The notes below the pieces were generated by a model. The model saw only the letters and a program-made list of their open reading frames with translations. It did no database searches and was not told the origin of the DNA. 64,000 bases of DNA from Methyloglobulus morosus KoM1. Lineage in GTDB: Bacteria > Pseudomonadota > Gammaproteobacteria > Methylococcales > Methylomonadaceae. This document shows, piece after piece, positions 25,185 to 35,796 of the stretch; position 1 is the first letter of the stretch; every line of letters begins with the position of its first letter. The stretch lies in the NCBI RefSeq assembly GCF_000496735.2, contig NZ_AYLO01000011.1:1-64000 (forward strand), given 5' to 3'. Made by a program: the position numbers and the translations under genes.

Positions 25185-26816
25185 TTACGAGGCTTTACGT
25201 AAAATCAAATTGCCCTCTTCATTGTTTTGCCGACCGAGACTGACGCTAAGTTCCACAGGCTTAGCCAAGTTACCGTGCAACACTATCTGCCGTGGATTCA
25301 TGGACAAATGCCTGACGACCTTATAGATGGTTTCAACCTGATCCGGTACGCCGATTTTTTCCGCCAAGGCGGATAGGGTCAAGGGTTGCCGGGTTGTTTT
25401 CAACACGGCCAGGATATTTTTTTGCAACAATAAAAAATCAGCAGCGGCTTTTTTTCCGGCTTCCACACCTGGCTGATGGTAAGCGTTGATATTCACCAAA
25501 GACGCATAGAAGCCGACGGCGCGTTCGTACAGGGCGATCAAGGCTCCCACGCACCGTGTATCTACCCTCGGTACGGTGATGGTAATGGATTCCCTCTGGT
25601 TATCATAGAGTGCCTGCCGCGTACCCTGCAATAAGCCGGACAGAAAATCGCCAGACGTAAAATCCGGCTCTATTTCAATCGACGGCCCTTTGCGGTCTTC
25701 CAGGACTTCGATAAACGTCGCGAAAAAATCTGGGAGGCCTTCCCGGAGCTGTTGCACATAAGCGTGCTGGTCGGTGGAGCCTTTGTTGCCATACACGGTG
25801 ATGCCTTCATGGACAACCTTGCCATCCCTATCCAATTCCTTACCCAAGGATTCCATCACCAATTGTTGCAGGTAACGTGAAAACAGCACTAAGCTGTCCT
25901 TGTAAGGCAAGATGACCATGTTTTTGCTGCCGTTGTCGCCATGGCAGGCATGATACCAACATAACGCCAATAAAGAGGCAGGGTTGCGCTTGATGTCCGG
26001 CAGGCGTGTTGCCTTATCCATCTCTTGGGCACCCCCCAACATGGAACGAATATCAATGCCCAACAAGGCGGCAGATAATAATCCGACCGATGACATTTCC
26101 GATGTGCGTCCGCCCACCCAATCGAACATGGCGAATTTTGCAAGCCAATTGTCGCAATTTTCCGCGACATCCATTTGACTGCCCGACATCGTGATAGCAA
26201 CGGCATGACGCGAAAAATCCAGGCCTTGGCTGTGAAAAGCATGTTTGGCTTCCAGCAATCCGTTGCGGGTTTCCGAGGTACCGCCGGATTTGCTGATAAC
26301 GATACAGAGGGTACTGCACAGGCGGTCTTTTAAACGATTAAGAACCTGATCCATGCCATCCGGGTCGGTGTTGTCGATAAAATGGATGTTAAGCGGCGGA
26401 AAATCAGCTACCAGCGCCTTGGCGACAAATTTTGGCCCAAGGGAAGAACCGCCAATGCCAATCGAGAGTATATCGGTGAATTGAGGCGCGCTAGGTGGAC
26501 GGATGATGCCCTCATGAACTTTTTCAACAAAGCTTTCAATCTGCTCCAGGGTAGCCACAATTTCACCTTTTAACTCTTCAGGCGCCAATTCAGGGTCCCG
26601 CAACCAATAATGCCCTACCCTGCGGTTTTCATCCGGGTTGGCAATTGCCCCCGCCTCCAGTTCATCCATTGCCTTGAAGGCTTGCTCAAATTTGGGTTGT
26701 AGCTTCCCGATCAAATCGTCGCCAAAATTCATACGGCTAACATCCAGGTAAAGGCCCAAACCCTCGTGAAAGTAAAGCCAGTCCTGATAACGTTGCCAGA
26801 GTTCTTGATTGTTCAT
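25185..26816 (-). CDS. pgi: Glucose-6-phosphate isomerase
   Basis: 543 residues, a normal length. Sugar-phosphate-binding SIS segments ([13 protein letters not shown] and [13 protein letters not shown]), the catalytic Glu/His region in [17 protein letters not shown]. Cytosolic glycolytic and gluconeogenic enzyme. It starts 16 bases after the NfnAB-like gene, so it is co-transcribed from the sigma-54 promoter at 30662; a nif-regulated pgi could steer hexose phosphate into the oxidative pentose phosphate route and NADPH. Confidence 0.96.
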   Translation of the reverse strand: MNNQELWQRYQDWLYFHEGLGLYLDVSRMNFGDDLIGKLQPKFEQAFKAMDELEAGAIANPDENRRVGHYWLRDPELAPEELKGEIVATLEQIESFVEKVHEGIIRPPSAPQFTDILSIGIGGSSLGPKFVAKALVADFPPLNIHFIDNTDPDGMDQVLNRLKDRLCSTLCIVISKSGGTSETRNGLLEAKHAFHSQGLDFSRHAVAITMSGSQMDVAENCDNWLAKFAMFDWVGGRTSEMSSVGLLSAALLGIDIRSMLGGAQEMDKATRLPDIKRNPASLLALCWYHACHGDNGSKNMVILPYKDSLVLFSRYLQQLVMESLGKELDRDGKVVHEGITVYGNKGSTDQHAYVQQLREGLPDFFATFIEVLEDRKGPSIEIEPDFTSGDFLSGLLQGTRQALYDNQRESITITVPRVDTRCVGALIALYERAVGFYASLVNINAYHQPGVEAGKKAAADFLLLQKNILAVLKTTRQPLTLSALAEKIGVPDQVETIYKVVRHLSMNPRQIVLHGNLAKPVELSVSLGRQNNEEGNLILRKAS

Positions 26817-26832
26817 ACGCGTTTCCAGTTAA

Positions 26833-29800
26833 TTATATGGACGATACCCCCGCTTGCACGCCTTGGGTCTCAAACAAATAATCCAGCCATAGGTTAGCCA
26901 CCTTTTCCAGGGTTGTATTTTGCCGTAACCGGGCATTCAAATGCGGGAAATCCACTTCATCCAGGTCTTGATCCTGGTTGTAGCAGGTATACACGTAGCT
27001 CTCCTTGCCGGTCTTCGGATCGACATGCTTGCACATGCACTGCGCACAAACGCCTTTCATCATACATTGCATGGGCGAGTTGATAGAACCGATGGCGATG
27101 TGGCCTTCCTTCAGATACGGTTTCAATGTGTCGTAGCGCGCCGCTTTGACAGCAGCCATCATCCGGTCCGAACCGATGGCAATGACCCGATCCACGTCCT
27201 TGAGATTGATGCTTGTCTCGCCGAGCTTTCCATCGCCATAGGCGATCATGGCCTGCACAATATTGCCGACAATGGTTTTATCCTGAGGCCGCGTAATGGA
27301 AATTGGCGTCACGCCGGGAGCCGGATCCAAAGCCCACACAATCACATCGGAAGCGTCTTCGATGTCCTTAACTTTAAAAATTCCATCGGCACTTCGATAC
27401 CCGGCAAAATACAAGACCTTGTTACCGGCTTCGCGTAGCGCCTTACCAATGGAGAAAAGCACGGCATTACCCAGGCCGCCTCCCAGCAATAAGACAGTTT
27501 CACCGCCTTCGGGAATTTCCGTGGGCGTTCCGGTCGGCCCCATCAGGACGACCGCATCGCCGGGCTTCCAGGTCGCGCAGAGTCGCGAAGAGGTACCCAT
27601 TTCTAAGGCAATGACGCCAACCAGGCCTTTCTCCTTGTCGACCCAGGCTCCCGTCAACGCAATGCCTTCGGTTGCCAGTGTAGTACCGTTGAGCTTAGGT
27701 GCATAGGTTTCGTAGTTCTGCACCCTATAAAATTGGCCCGGTTGAAATTTCTGCGCCGCCAGCGGGGCATGGATGATGACTTCAATAATATTGGGGGCCA
27801 AGCGTTTGACTTCTGCGACCGTCGCTTTCAATAGGCCGTCCAGTTGTTGCTGGAAGCCTTTAAGGTCAGAGTCGCGTTGGGATTGTCCGCTGGGATCGAG
27901 CCCTTGCAACGCTTTCTCAAATAGCTTGACCACATAAGGGTAACCGTCCCTCGCACTGGCCATGGCTTTGACCACATTGCCCGCATAGACAGGATGGTTA
28001 TCGCCGTAATAAGTAATGTATTTGCCCTCTCTTTCATAAGAGGTGAACGGGGACGGCACCACTTCTTTTGGCATGCCCCAGCCGGATTGCGCTTCAAATT
28101 TAGGTTCGGCATCACTACTCCAATCCGGTTCAAACCGTTGGAAGAACTTGCCGTCCTGCTTAAAGGTGCCTGGGTATTCATTTTCGTAAATCGTATTAGG
28201 GGCGGTACCGGCGGCAATCATCAGCGTCCGCATGGCAACTTCCGGTTGTTCATCGCTTACAACCCATTTGCCGTCATCGCGTTTTACCAGCCTTTCAAAG
28301 CGTACGGCGCGGAGATGACCGTACTGGTCTACCAGCGCTTCCTTGGGATCCATGCCTTCGGCGAAGACCAAGCCTTCTTCCATCGCCTTGATGATCTCCT
28401 CGTGGTTTTGTCGATAGGCGGGCGAATCGTTCATCCCTTTACGATAGAATAGCGTGACACCACCCCATTGCCGCAACAACGGTTGAAAATTAGGCAACTC
28501 ACCTGCTGCGCTGGCGCGCTCGCGTTCAGCCCGGATCGCCTGCCCGTGGCTTAGGAATTCGCCCAGGATGCCTTTTTCTTCCTCATCCATACGCGCCAGC
28601 ACATGGTCTTCGCCAAATTGGGCGACCAAAAGTTCATAGCGCGACAATGTTTTTTCGACCTGTATCGGATAATAAGCCAATAATTCGGTCACCGCGTCGG
28701 TCGCAGTCAGGCCGCCGCCAATAACACCCGCAGGCAAACGGACCTGAAGATTGGCCAGCGATGTTTTTTTGGCCGCGCCGGAAAGCTGTAAGCCCATCAG
28801 GAAATCCGACGCTTTACGGATACCGCGCGCCATATTGTTTTTGATGTCGATCACGGTCGGCTTGCCTGCGCCGCTAGCGATGGCAATATGGTCAAACCCA
28901 AAATTCCAGGCATCCTCGATGCTCAAGGTACTGCCGAAGCGCACGCCGCCATACGACTTAAAGGCTTGACGACGGCAAAGCGTAAGGTAAATGACCTTCA
29001 GGAAATTCTTGTCCCAGCGCACGGTAATGCCGTATTCCGCTACCCCGCCGAAACCCATAAGGACACGTTTATCCAGGTCCTCATACAAGGTATTGAAATC
29101 ACGCACTGGTTGCGGCAAAGTATCGGACGTTCCGGTCAATTCCGGCGGTAACGGCTCCAGCTTTAAGGCATCGATGGCTGCCACGCCGAAACCTTCATTC
29201 ACCAGATAATGCGACAGCGTATAACCGGCAGGCCCCAAGCCCACGACCAACACCTTTTTACCGTTGTACGGCAAAGCATAAGGACGTTTCAGGTTTAACG
29301 GATTCCAGCGTGTCAATAAGCTATAAATTTCAAATCCCCACGGCATATTGAGTACATCGGTGAGAATATTGGTTTCTACCAGCGGGATATTGACGGGCTC
29401 CCGTACTCGCTGGAACACACAGCCCTTCATGCATTCATTACAGATCCGATGGCCGGTTCCAGGCACCATGGGATTATCAGCCACGATGAGCGCCAAGGCA
29501 GCGATATCTTCACCCTGCCGCTTCAAGGCAAAAGACTCGGATATCCGTTCTCCCAGTGGGCAACCGATTTGGGTCACACCCAGTGGATTCTGCCGGAAGC
29601 TGCCATCTTTCGCACGTTGCCCCTTAGAGCAATTATCATTGCCGCGTTCGTGACAGATTACGCATTGGTCGACTTCATATTGGACTTCACGGTTAGTGCC
29701 ACGGGTATCTGTGAGCGCAAAGCCATCGCGCCGCCGTACTTTTTCTTCCGGCCCCGCCAACACGACAAAACCGTCGCGTGGTTCGGTATGGCATTCAACC

Positions 29801-30612
29801 AAATGATCGTAATTTATTTTCTCCGGTTGCCGAAGCGACTGCCAATGCTCGGTAGCCGTATGCAGATCAATGTCGTTGAGCGCGGCATAGATCCAGCGTT
29901 CGACAGGCACGAGCAACTGCTGGACAAATTCAAGCGAATCGGCACAAACCAAGGCTTCTGCAAATTGCGCGCTCGTCTCTTTTGATTCACTCAAACATTG
30001 CCGTATGCGACCCACTTCCGCCTCGGCATCACCCTCAAATGTGCCTTCCTTACCCTTAGCCAGCGCTTGGTAATGGCAGCTTAAGGCATCCAACTTAACC
30101 GCCACCGTAGCTAGACCGCGTTCTGGATCATCATCCAATCCCGCTTCAGGAAAGGCCACCTGCTGTAATGATTCAATCTGGGCGGTTAAGAACGGTATTT
30201 TCCAGGTCGCCAGTTCCTCAGCAGTAAAGCGTTCCGCTGCACGTTTGACCACAGTCCCTTTATAAGTAAACACTGTCTGAAAATCGTGGATGGTTGCCGT
30301 CTTTTTCTCATCATAGTTATTTTCTATGTTAAAAAGACGGGCGACAAACAGGCTCACATAAGGCGCAACCTTCAGTAAGATTTCAGACCGCTCAGCCTCT
30401 GGCATGGCTTCGTCTAGATCGGCGCGGCAGGCCAAAAACTCTGAATAAACCTTCGGATCTTCTTCCGCAATCGTTTGGTCAAAAATTGCCAAAAGATCTT
30501 TAAGCCGATTAGGCTCGTAAAGATCTGCGTAGCTAAACCCAGGGAGGCCCAAAGTAAGTTTCTGCTCGATGGGGGAAGTTGCTTCCGCAATACTCCGTAA
30601 TATGGCGCTCAT
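26833..30612 (-). CDS. NfnB/NfnA-like fused NAD(P)H:ferredoxin-type oxidoreductase
   Basis: 1259 residues. 1-300 unknown helical domain; 300-400 Cys-rich region (C317, C320, C328, C351, C391, C394, C398) typical of the Fe-S N-terminus of GltD/NfnB; FAD motif VVGLGPAG at 456-463 and second nucleotide motif GVIGGGLTATDA at 629-640 (GltD/NfnB flavoprotein core); about 930-1180 a PyrK/ferredoxin-reductase-like module (GQFYRVQ, LLLGGGLGNAVL); 1183-1210 a [2Fe-2S] motif C1183, C1189, C1192, C1210. This joins in one chain the large and small subunits of NADH-dependent ferredoxin:NADP oxidoreductase. Likely cytosolic electron transfer between pyridine nucleotides and ferredoxin or flavodoxin for nitrogenase (inference). 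Confidence 0.85.
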   Translation of the reverse strand: MSAILRSIAEATSPIEQKLTLGLPGFSYADLYEPNRLKDLLAIFDQTIAEEDPKVYSEFLACRADLDEAMPEAERSEILLKVAPYVSLFVARLFNIENNYDEKKTATIHDFQTVFTYKGTVVKRAAERFTAEELATWKIPFLTAQIESLQQVAFPEAGLDDDPERGLATVAVKLDALSCHYQALAKGKEGTFEGDAEAEVGRIRQCLSESKETSAQFAEALVCADSLEFVQQLLVPVERWIYAALNDIDLHTATEHWQSLRQPEKINYDHLVECHTEPRDGFVVLAGPEEKVRRRDGFALTDTRGTNREVQYEVDQCVICHERGNDNCSKGQRAKDGSFRQNPLGVTQIGCPLGERISESFALKRQGEDIAALALIVADNPMVPGTGHRICNECMKGCVFQRVREPVNIPLVETNILTDVLNMPWGFEIYSLLTRWNPLNLKRPYALPYNGKKVLVVGLGPAGYTLSHYLVNEGFGVAAIDALKLEPLPPELTGTSDTLPQPVRDFNTLYEDLDKRVLMGFGGVAEYGITVRWDKNFLKVIYLTLCRRQAFKSYGGVRFGSTLSIEDAWNFGFDHIAIASGAGKPTVIDIKNNMARGIRKASDFLMGLQLSGAAKKTSLANLQVRLPAGVIGGGLTATDAVTELLAYYPIQVEKTLSRYELLVAQFGEDHVLARMDEEEKGILGEFLSHGQAIRAERERASAAGELPNFQPLLRQWGGVTLFYRKGMNDSPAYRQNHEEIIKAMEEGLVFAEGMDPKEALVDQYGHLRAVRFERLVKRDDGKWVVSDEQPEVAMRTLMIAAGTAPNTIYENEYPGTFKQDGKFFQRFEPDWSSDAEPKFEAQSGWGMPKEVVPSPFTSYEREGKYITYYGDNHPVYAGNVVKAMASARDGYPYVVKLFEKALQGLDPSGQSQRDSDLKGFQQQLDGLLKATVAEVKRLAPNIIEVIIHAPLAAQKFQPGQFYRVQNYETYAPKLNGTTLATEGIALTGAWVDKEKGLVGVIALEMGTSSRLCATWKPGDAVVLMGPTGTPTEIPEGGETVLLLGGGLGNAVLFSIGKALREAGNKVLYFAGYRSADGIFKVKDIEDASDVIVWALDPAPGVTPISITRPQDKTIVGNIVQAMIAYGDGKLGETSINLKDVDRVIAIGSDRMMAAVKAARYDTLKPYLKEGHIAIGSINSPMQCMMKGVCAQCMCKHVDPKTGKESYVYTCYNQDQDLDEVDFPHLNARLRQNTTLEKVANLWLDYLFETQGVQAGVSSI

Positions 30613-30661
30613 AATGATGATCCTCGTTTTCCATTTCTAAGTACGTCTGCTTAAGCCATAA

Positions 30662-30676
30662 GCAGGACTCGTGCCA
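30662..30676 (-). promoter_or_regulatory. sigma-54 promoter of the NfnAB-like/pgi operon
   Basis: Minus strand TGGCACGAGTCCTGCTTA: GG and GC ten bases apart (plus-strand GC at 30662-30663, CC at 30674-30675). The -24 part TGGCACG is a perfect consensus; the -12 part has CTGC for TTGC. Start codon at 30612. Confidence 0.8.
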
Positions 30677-30785
30677 GTGTCACCACAAAATGCGTAACTA
30701 TTGATATTACAGATACTTTTATTTATTAAAGACATACGGGTAGTGACGTTACATTTGTAACGATTGTAACGATTTGGTATGACAT

Positions 30786-30801
30786 TGTAAGAAACACGAC
30801 A
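30786..30801. promoter_or_regulatory. NifA upstream activator site shared by divergent operons
   Basis: TGT at 30786-30788 and ACA at 30799-30801, ten bases between. It is about 78 bp from the rightward (iscS) and about 119 bp from the leftward sigma-54 promoter, so one site can serve both. Confidence 0.77.
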
Positions 30802-30869
30802 AACACAGGCTTCCGACACTAAGCCAGTTTTTCTATAAAATACATTGTGTTATCTATTTATTTTCAAAT

Positions 30870-30885
30870 TGGTACGGAGCTTGCA
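30870..30885 (+). promoter_or_regulatory. sigma-54 promoter of the isc-nifV operon
   Basis: TTGGTACGGAGCTTGCATC has GG at 30871-30872 and GC at 30883-30884, ten bases apart, close to TGGCACG-N4-TTGCA. iscS starts at 30952. Confidence 0.82.
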
Positions 30886-30951
30886 TCACTTTAAGCAAAC
30901 GCAGTAAAGAAAGACAACTTTATTGTAAATCTACTTTTGGAGAATACGGTC

Positions 30952-32163
30952 ATGAAGCTACCGATCTATTTGGACTATTCGGCAACCACCCCCGTTGATC
31001 CGCGTGTCGCGGATAAGATGATCCCTTATCTGACGGAATCCTTTGGCAACCCCGCCAGCCGCTCCCATAGTTTCGGCTGGGATGCTGAAAAAGCGGTGGA
31101 AAATGCCCGTGAAGAAGTGGCTCGTCTGGTCAATGCCGACCCTAAGGATATCATCTGGACATCGGGCGCGACTGAATCGAATAACCTCGCGATCAAGGGT
31201 GCCGCATTTTTCTACGACACTAAAGGCAAACATCTTATTACCTTGAAGACCGAACATAAAGCCGTTCTCGATACCATGCGTGAGCTAGAAGGCTTGGGAT
31301 TCGAGGTCACTTATCTCGATCCCCTGCCCAACGGCCTTGTCGATATCGAACAATTCAAGGCTGCGATCCGCAAAGATACCATCGTTGCTTCGATCATGCA
31401 TGTCAACAATGAAATCGGCGTCATCCAAGACATTTCCGCTCTCGGTGCAATTTGCCGGGAACAGGGCGTTATCTTCCATGTGGACGCGGCGCAAGCCACA
31501 GGCAAAGTTTTAATCGACCTACAAGCAATGCCGGTTGACCTGATGTCTTTTTCCGCCCATAAAACCTACGGGCCCAAAGGCATCGGTGCGCTTTACGTCT
31601 GCCGTAAACCCCGTGTACGGCTGAAAGCGATGATGCACGGTGGCGGCCATGAACGTGGCTTGCGCTCGGGCACTTTGGCGACGCATCAAATCGTTGGCAT
31701 GGGCGAAGCCTTCCGGCTGGCGCGGGAAGAAATGGCACAAGAATGCAGCCGCCTCCGTTTGCTTCGGGACAAGTTGCTAGCCGGCGTACAAGATCTCGAA
31801 GAGGTTTACGTCAACGGCGATATGGTTCAACGAGTACCCCATAACCTTAATATCAGTTTCAATTTCGTCGAAGGCGAATCCATGATGATGGCCATTAAAG
31901 ACATGGCCGTTTCTAGCGGTTCAGCCTGCACCTCGGCCAGCCTTGAGCCTTCGCATGTCTTGCGGGCTTTAGGCCGCAGCGACGAACTGGCGCATAGTTC
32001 GATCCGGTTCTCGATTGGTAAGTTCACGACTGAGGAAGAGATTGAATACGCCATTAACGTGCTTAGGCGCGAGGTGATGCGTCTGCGTGAACTTTCACCG
32101 CTTTGGGAAATGCATAAAGAAGGCATTGACATAAGTCAGGTGCAGTGGGCAGCAGCCCATTAA
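30952..32163 (+). CDS. iscS: Cysteine desulfurase IscS
   Basis: 403 residues from the ATG at 30952; a TTG five codons earlier is in frame but GGAG fits the ATG. PLP lysine in [12 protein letters not shown], active-site Cys in [17 protein letters not shown], and the IscS-type C-terminus [18 protein letters not shown] that docks IscU. IscS rather than NifS by this tail and by the following genes. It takes sulfur from cysteine for cluster assembly. No iscR precedes it; a sigma-54/NifA promoter takes that place. Confidence 0.96.
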   Translation: MKLPIYLDYSATTPVDPRVADKMIPYLTESFGNPASRSHSFGWDAEKAVENAREEVARLVNADPKDIIWTSGATESNNLAIKGAAFFYDTKGKHLITLKTEHKAVLDTMRELEGLGFEVTYLDPLPNGLVDIEQFKAAIRKDTIVASIMHVNNEIGVIQDISALGAICREQGVIFHVDAAQATGKVLIDLQAMPVDLMSFSAHKTYGPKGIGALYVCRKPRVRLKAMMHGGGHERGLRSGTLATHQIVGMGEAFRLAREEMAQECSRLRLLRDKLLAGVQDLEEVYVNGDMVQRVPHNLNISFNFVEGESMMMAIKDMAVSSGSACTSASLEPSHVLRALGRSDELAHSSIRFSIGKFTTEEEIEYAINVLRREVMRLRELSPLWEMHKEGIDISQVQWAAAH

Positions 32164-32203
32164 CACACAAGGTACTACCCCCTAAACTTTAAGGAGAAAT
32201 AAC

Positions 32204-32623
32204 ATGGCATACAGCGAAAAAGTCATCGATCATTATGAAAACCCCCGCAATGTTGGGTCTTTTGACAAAGACGACACCGATGTCGGCACCGGTATAGTGG
32301 GCCAACCTTCCTGTGGCGATGTCATGAAGCTTCAAATCAAGGTCAATGACGAAGGTGTCATTGAAGACGCAAAGTTTAAAACCTACGGTTGCGGTTCGGC
32401 CATAGCTTCCAGTTCGCTGGTAACGGAATGGGTCAAAGGTAAGACAGTCAATGAAGCCCTTGCCATCAAGAACAGTGAAATTGCCGAGGCGTTAGCGCTG
32501 CCACCGGTAAAACTCCATTGTTCCGTGCTTGCCGAAGATGCCATCAAGGCCGCTATCACCGACTACCGTACAAAACAGGATGTGGTCGATGAAGGCTATA
32601 ACATTTGTAAGCCCGCCGCCTGA
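32204..32623 (+). CDS. iscU: Fe-S cluster scaffold IscU
   Basis: 139 residues. Three cluster cysteines in PSCGD, YGCGSAIASSS and LHCSVLAED, and the LPPVKLHC motif recognised by HscA. The C-terminal tail (TKQDVVDEGYNICKPAA) is about ten residues longer than in E. coli IscU and carries one extra Cys. Ribosome site AAGGAG. It assembles [2Fe-2S] and [4Fe-4S] clusters with sulfur from IscS. Confidence 0.96.
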   Translation: MAYSEKVIDHYENPRNVGSFDKDDTDVGTGIVGQPSCGDVMKLQIKVNDEGVIEDAKFKTYGCGSAIASSSLVTEWVKGKTVNEALAIKNSEIAEALALPPVKLHCSVLAEDAIKAAITDYRTKQDVVDEGYNICKPAA

Positions 32624-32644
32624 TCCAACAAGGAGAACGAAGAA

Positions 32645-33004
32645 ATGAACGCAGTCGTAGCCGAAATTTTCGATAACTCACCCGTAATCTTTACCAGTAA
32701 TGCGGCAGCCAAGGTTAATGAACTCATTAATGAGGAAGGTAACCCCGCGCTTAAGTTACGGGTTTATGTTTCCGGCGGCGGTTGTTCAGGATTCCAATAC
32801 GGGTTTTCTTTTGAAGAGGCCGTCAACGAAGACGACCTGCAAGTAGAAAAAGACGGTGTCACCGTATTGATAGATTCACTAAGTTTCCAATATCTCAATG
32901 GTGCCGAAATCGATTACCAGGAAGGGTTGGAAGGCGCCCGTTTTATGATTAAAAACCCGAACGCCACCACGACTTGCGGCTGCGGAAGTTCATTTTCAGT
33001 GTGA
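32645..33004 (+). CDS. erpA: A-type Fe-S carrier, ErpA-like
   Basis: 119 residues. The three carrier cysteines are in [11 protein letters not shown] and the C-terminal [11 protein letters not shown]. The [11 protein letters not shown] and [24 protein letters not shown] segments are closer to ErpA than to IscA. Delivers clusters from IscU to apo-proteins. Presence of an ErpA-type gene inside the isc operon, next to iscA, is not the E. coli arrangement. Confidence 0.9.
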   Translation: MNAVVAEIFDNSPVIFTSNAAAKVNELINEEGNPALKLRVYVSGGGCSGFQYGFSFEEAVNEDDLQVEKDGVTVLIDSLSFQYLNGAEIDYQEGLEGARFMIKNPNATTTCGCGSSFSV

Positions 33005-33043
33005 GCCAATCACTTAGGAATCATTGATAGAAAGGATCAATTT

Positions 33044-33367
33044 ATGCAAGTAACCTTGACTGAAAAAGCGGCACAACAAGTACATAAGCACTTGCTCAAA
33101 CGTGGCAGTGGTGTAGGCGTACGGTTGGGCGTCAAAACCAGCGGCTGTTCCGGTTTGGCGTATACCCTAGAATTTGTCGATGAAACCACTTCCGAGGATA
33201 AGCTTTTTGAATATTTTGGGGCCACTGTCGTCATTGACCCTAAAAGCTTAATATACCTTGATGGGACAGAATTGGACTTTGTCCGTGAAGGGTTAAATGA
33301 AGGCTTTAAGTTCAATAACCCCAATGTTAAGGCCCAGTGCGGTTGCGGAGAAAGTTTTAACATTTAG
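33044..33367 (+). CDS. iscA: Fe-S assembly protein IscA
   Basis: 107 residues, the usual IscA length. Cysteines in [11 protein letters not shown] and the C-terminal CGCGESFNI; the middle segment [20 protein letters not shown] is typical of IscA. Start ATG behind AAAGGAT. Second A-type carrier of the operon; it may hold iron or a transfer cluster for [4Fe-4S] targets such as nitrogenase. Confidence 0.94.
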   Translation: MQVTLTEKAAQQVHKHLLKRGSGVGVRLGVKTSGCSGLAYTLEFVDETTSEDKLFEYFGATVVIDPKSLIYLDGTELDFVREGLNEGFKFNNPNVKAQCGCGESFNI

Positions 33368-33377
33368 GAGCATCACG

Positions 33378-33920
33378 ATGAACATACCCTTAAAGAAAAA
33401 TCCTGACTATTTCGAGATCTTTGCTATAGCGCCAAAATTTCATATAGACATGGGATCTTTAAATACCAATTTCCGTGATTTCCAGCGCCAGGTTCATCCC
33501 GATAAGACCGCCCATCTGGGCGATGCCGAACGTAGGCTATCCATGCAATGGGCGACGTTGGCGAATGAAGCCTACCAAACATTGAAGAAACCGCTTGACC
33601 GGGCCAGTTACCTACTCCGTATTAATGGTATCGAGACCCATAGTGAAGGCCATGTAGATGGCCTCTCAGAGGAGTTTTTAATGGAACAGATGGAATGGCG
33701 CGAAGCGTTACAGGAAACCATTGAAAATGCGGACATCAAGGAACTTGATAAATTGGAACGCCGGATAAAAACCAAACTTACCGGTCATCTGGATAAGCTC
33801 GGCAACCTTCTCGACAGTGAGCAAAGTTATACTGCGGCGGCGAATCTGGTCAAACAAACACGCTTCCTCGACCGATTGTTGAGCGAAATCAACAACGCTT
33901 ACGAATTGTTGGAGAATTAA
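33378..33920 (+). CDS. hscB: Co-chaperone HscB
   Basis: 180 residues from the ATG at 33378, behind TAGGAG; the frame extends upstream into iscA but that part is not coding. N-terminal J domain ([20 protein letters not shown] in RQVHPDKTA) and a C-terminal three-helix IscU-binding domain ([14 protein letters not shown]). It brings IscU to HscA and stimulates its ATPase. Confidence 0.94.
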   Translation: MNIPLKKNPDYFEIFAIAPKFHIDMGSLNTNFRDFQRQVHPDKTAHLGDAERRLSMQWATLANEAYQTLKKPLDRASYLLRINGIETHSEGHVDGLSEEFLMEQMEWREALQETIENADIKELDKLERRIKTKLTGHLDKLGNLLDSEQSYTAAANLVKQTRFLDRLLSEINNAYELLEN

Positions 33921-33921
33921 A

Positions 33922-35787
33922 GTGTTATTGCAGATCGCTGAGCCTGGACAAAGCATTGAGCCGGAAGTCGTCCAACGTCTTGCCGTCGGCATTGACTTGG
34001 GTACGACACACTCACTCGTCGCAACCCTTCGAGATGGCCTGCCACAGGTGATCACGGACGAAAAAAAGCGAGCCTTATTACCGTCGATTGTTAATTATAG
34101 TGCCGACCGTACACCCACGGTTGGCTGGGATGCGAAAGCGCTGCAAAGCGAAGACGCGGAAAACACCATCGCCTCGGTTAAGCGCTTTATGGGTCGAACC
34201 CTGACCGATGTATCGTATGCCCAGAATACGCCCTATCGTTTTGTTCCCCATGAAGGCATGATCCAAATCGAAACATCAGCGGGAACTGTCAATCCAGTTC
34301 AAGTTTCCGCCGATATACTCAAAGTGCTGCATGATCGCGCCACACAATACCTGGGCGGCGAACTTGTCGGGGCGGTCATTACAGTCCCTGCCTATTTTGA
34401 TGATGCACAACGTCAAGCCACCAAGGACGCGGCGCAAATTGCAGGCATTAATGTCCTGCGGCTCCTGAATGAACCCACCGCAGCCGCTGTTGCCTATGGA
34501 CTCGATCAAGGGGCGGAAGGTGTCTATGCCGTCTATGACCTGGGTGGAGGTACCTTTGATATCTCCATCTTGCGCCTTTCCCGTGGCGTATTCGAGGTGC
34601 TGGCCACCAATGGTGATCCTGCCCTCGGCGGCGACGACTTTGATCGCGCCATTTATCACTGGGCCTTGGAACAGCTAGGGCTTACTAGCCCGACTGCAAA
34701 CGACTCCAATCTACTGCTCTCGCAGGCACGGGAAGCCAAAGAACGGCTAAGTATATACCCCAGCGCCAATATTCAAATCCAGCGTTCCAATGGTAGTTTG
34801 GTGGTGCTTCCGATTTCCCAACAAACGTTCAACACGCTCGTTACGGATTTAGTCAACCGTACGCTCACGCCGGTACGTAAAGCACTCCGGGATGCCAGCC
34901 TTAATTTAAGTCAAATTGACGGTGTCGTGATGGTCGGCGGAGCCACTCGAATGCCTTGTATCCGCCAAGCCGTCGCCCAGTTTTTTGGTCAGGAACCCTT
35001 GACCAACCTTGATCCGGACAAAGTTGTTGCCCTGGGCGCGGCGATCCAGGCCAATGTATTGGCGGGTAATCGGACTAAGGACGATTGGCTGCTGTTGGAT
35101 GTGATACCACTTTCGTTAGGAATCGAAACCATGGGGGGATTAATGGAAAAACTTATCCCACGTAATTCAACGATACCTATTGCCAAGGCACAAGATTTCA
35201 CCACCTTTAAAGACGGCCAAACGGCGATGATTATTCACGTCTTGCAAGGTGAACGCGAATTAATCAGCGATTGCCGCTCCTTGGCGCGCTTTGAATTGAA
35301 CGGCATCCCTCCGATGGCAGCCGGTGCAGCTCGGATTCGGGTTACCTTTCAAGTCGATGCCGATGGACTGGTGTCGGTTTCTGCAAATGAACTCATCAGC
35401 GGTGTTGAAGCCAAAATCGAGGTCAAGCCCTCTTATGGCCTGAATGATGATGACATTACCCGAATGCTGCAAGAATCCTTCGCAAACGCCCAGGCCGATA
35501 TCGAGGCGAGACGGCTGGAGGAACATCGGGTCGATGCCAAACGTTTGCTCGAAGCGACCGAAGCCGCACTCAGTGAGGACAGCCACTTATTGATGCCGGA
35601 AGAGTTGGCGGTCATTACTAAGGCCGTCGAGATGCTACGTGAAGCCATTTTGGGAAGCGACTGGCAATTGATCAAACAGGTCAGCGAAAAGCTGAACCAC
35701 GCTAGCACCGACTTCGCCGGTCGACGTATGGATTTAAGCATTAAAAGCGCACTGACCGGACAAACCCTAGATACTTTGGCTATGTGA
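33922..35787 (+). CDS. hscA: Fe-S assembly Hsp70 chaperone HscA
   Basis: 621 residues with a GTG start one base after the hscB stop. Hsp70 nucleotide-binding domain ([38 protein letters not shown]), linker [14 protein letters not shown], then the substrate-binding domain. Length and context identify HscA rather than DnaK. It releases clusters from IscU by acting on the LPPVK motif. Confidence 0.96.
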   Translation: MLLQIAEPGQSIEPEVVQRLAVGIDLGTTHSLVATLRDGLPQVITDEKKRALLPSIVNYSADRTPTVGWDAKALQSEDAENTIASVKRFMGRTLTDVSYAQNTPYRFVPHEGMIQIETSAGTVNPVQVSADILKVLHDRATQYLGGELVGAVITVPAYFDDAQRQATKDAAQIAGINVLRLLNEPTAAAVAYGLDQGAEGVYAVYDLGGGTFDISILRLSRGVFEVLATNGDPALGGDDFDRAIYHWALEQLGLTSPTANDSNLLLSQAREAKERLSIYPSANIQIQRSNGSLVVLPISQQTFNTLVTDLVNRTLTPVRKALRDASLNLSQIDGVVMVGGATRMPCIRQAVAQFFGQEPLTNLDPDKVVALGAAIQANVLAGNRTKDDWLLLDVIPLSLGIETMGGLMEKLIPRNSTIPIAKAQDFTTFKDGQTAMIIHVLQGERELISDCRSLARFELNGIPPMAAGAARIRVTFQVDADGLVSVSANELISGVEAKIEVKPSYGLNDDDITRMLQESFANAQADIEARRLEEHRVDAKRLLEATEAALSEDSHLLMPEELAVITKAVEMLREAILGSDWQLIKQVSEKLNHASTDFAGRRMDLSIKSALTGQTLDTLAM

Positions 35788-35796
35788 GGAATAGAT

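Noticed and set aside
30756-30771. Second NifA site upstream of iscS
   Set aside because: It reads TGT-N10-ACG, one base off; a perfect site lies 30 bp away.
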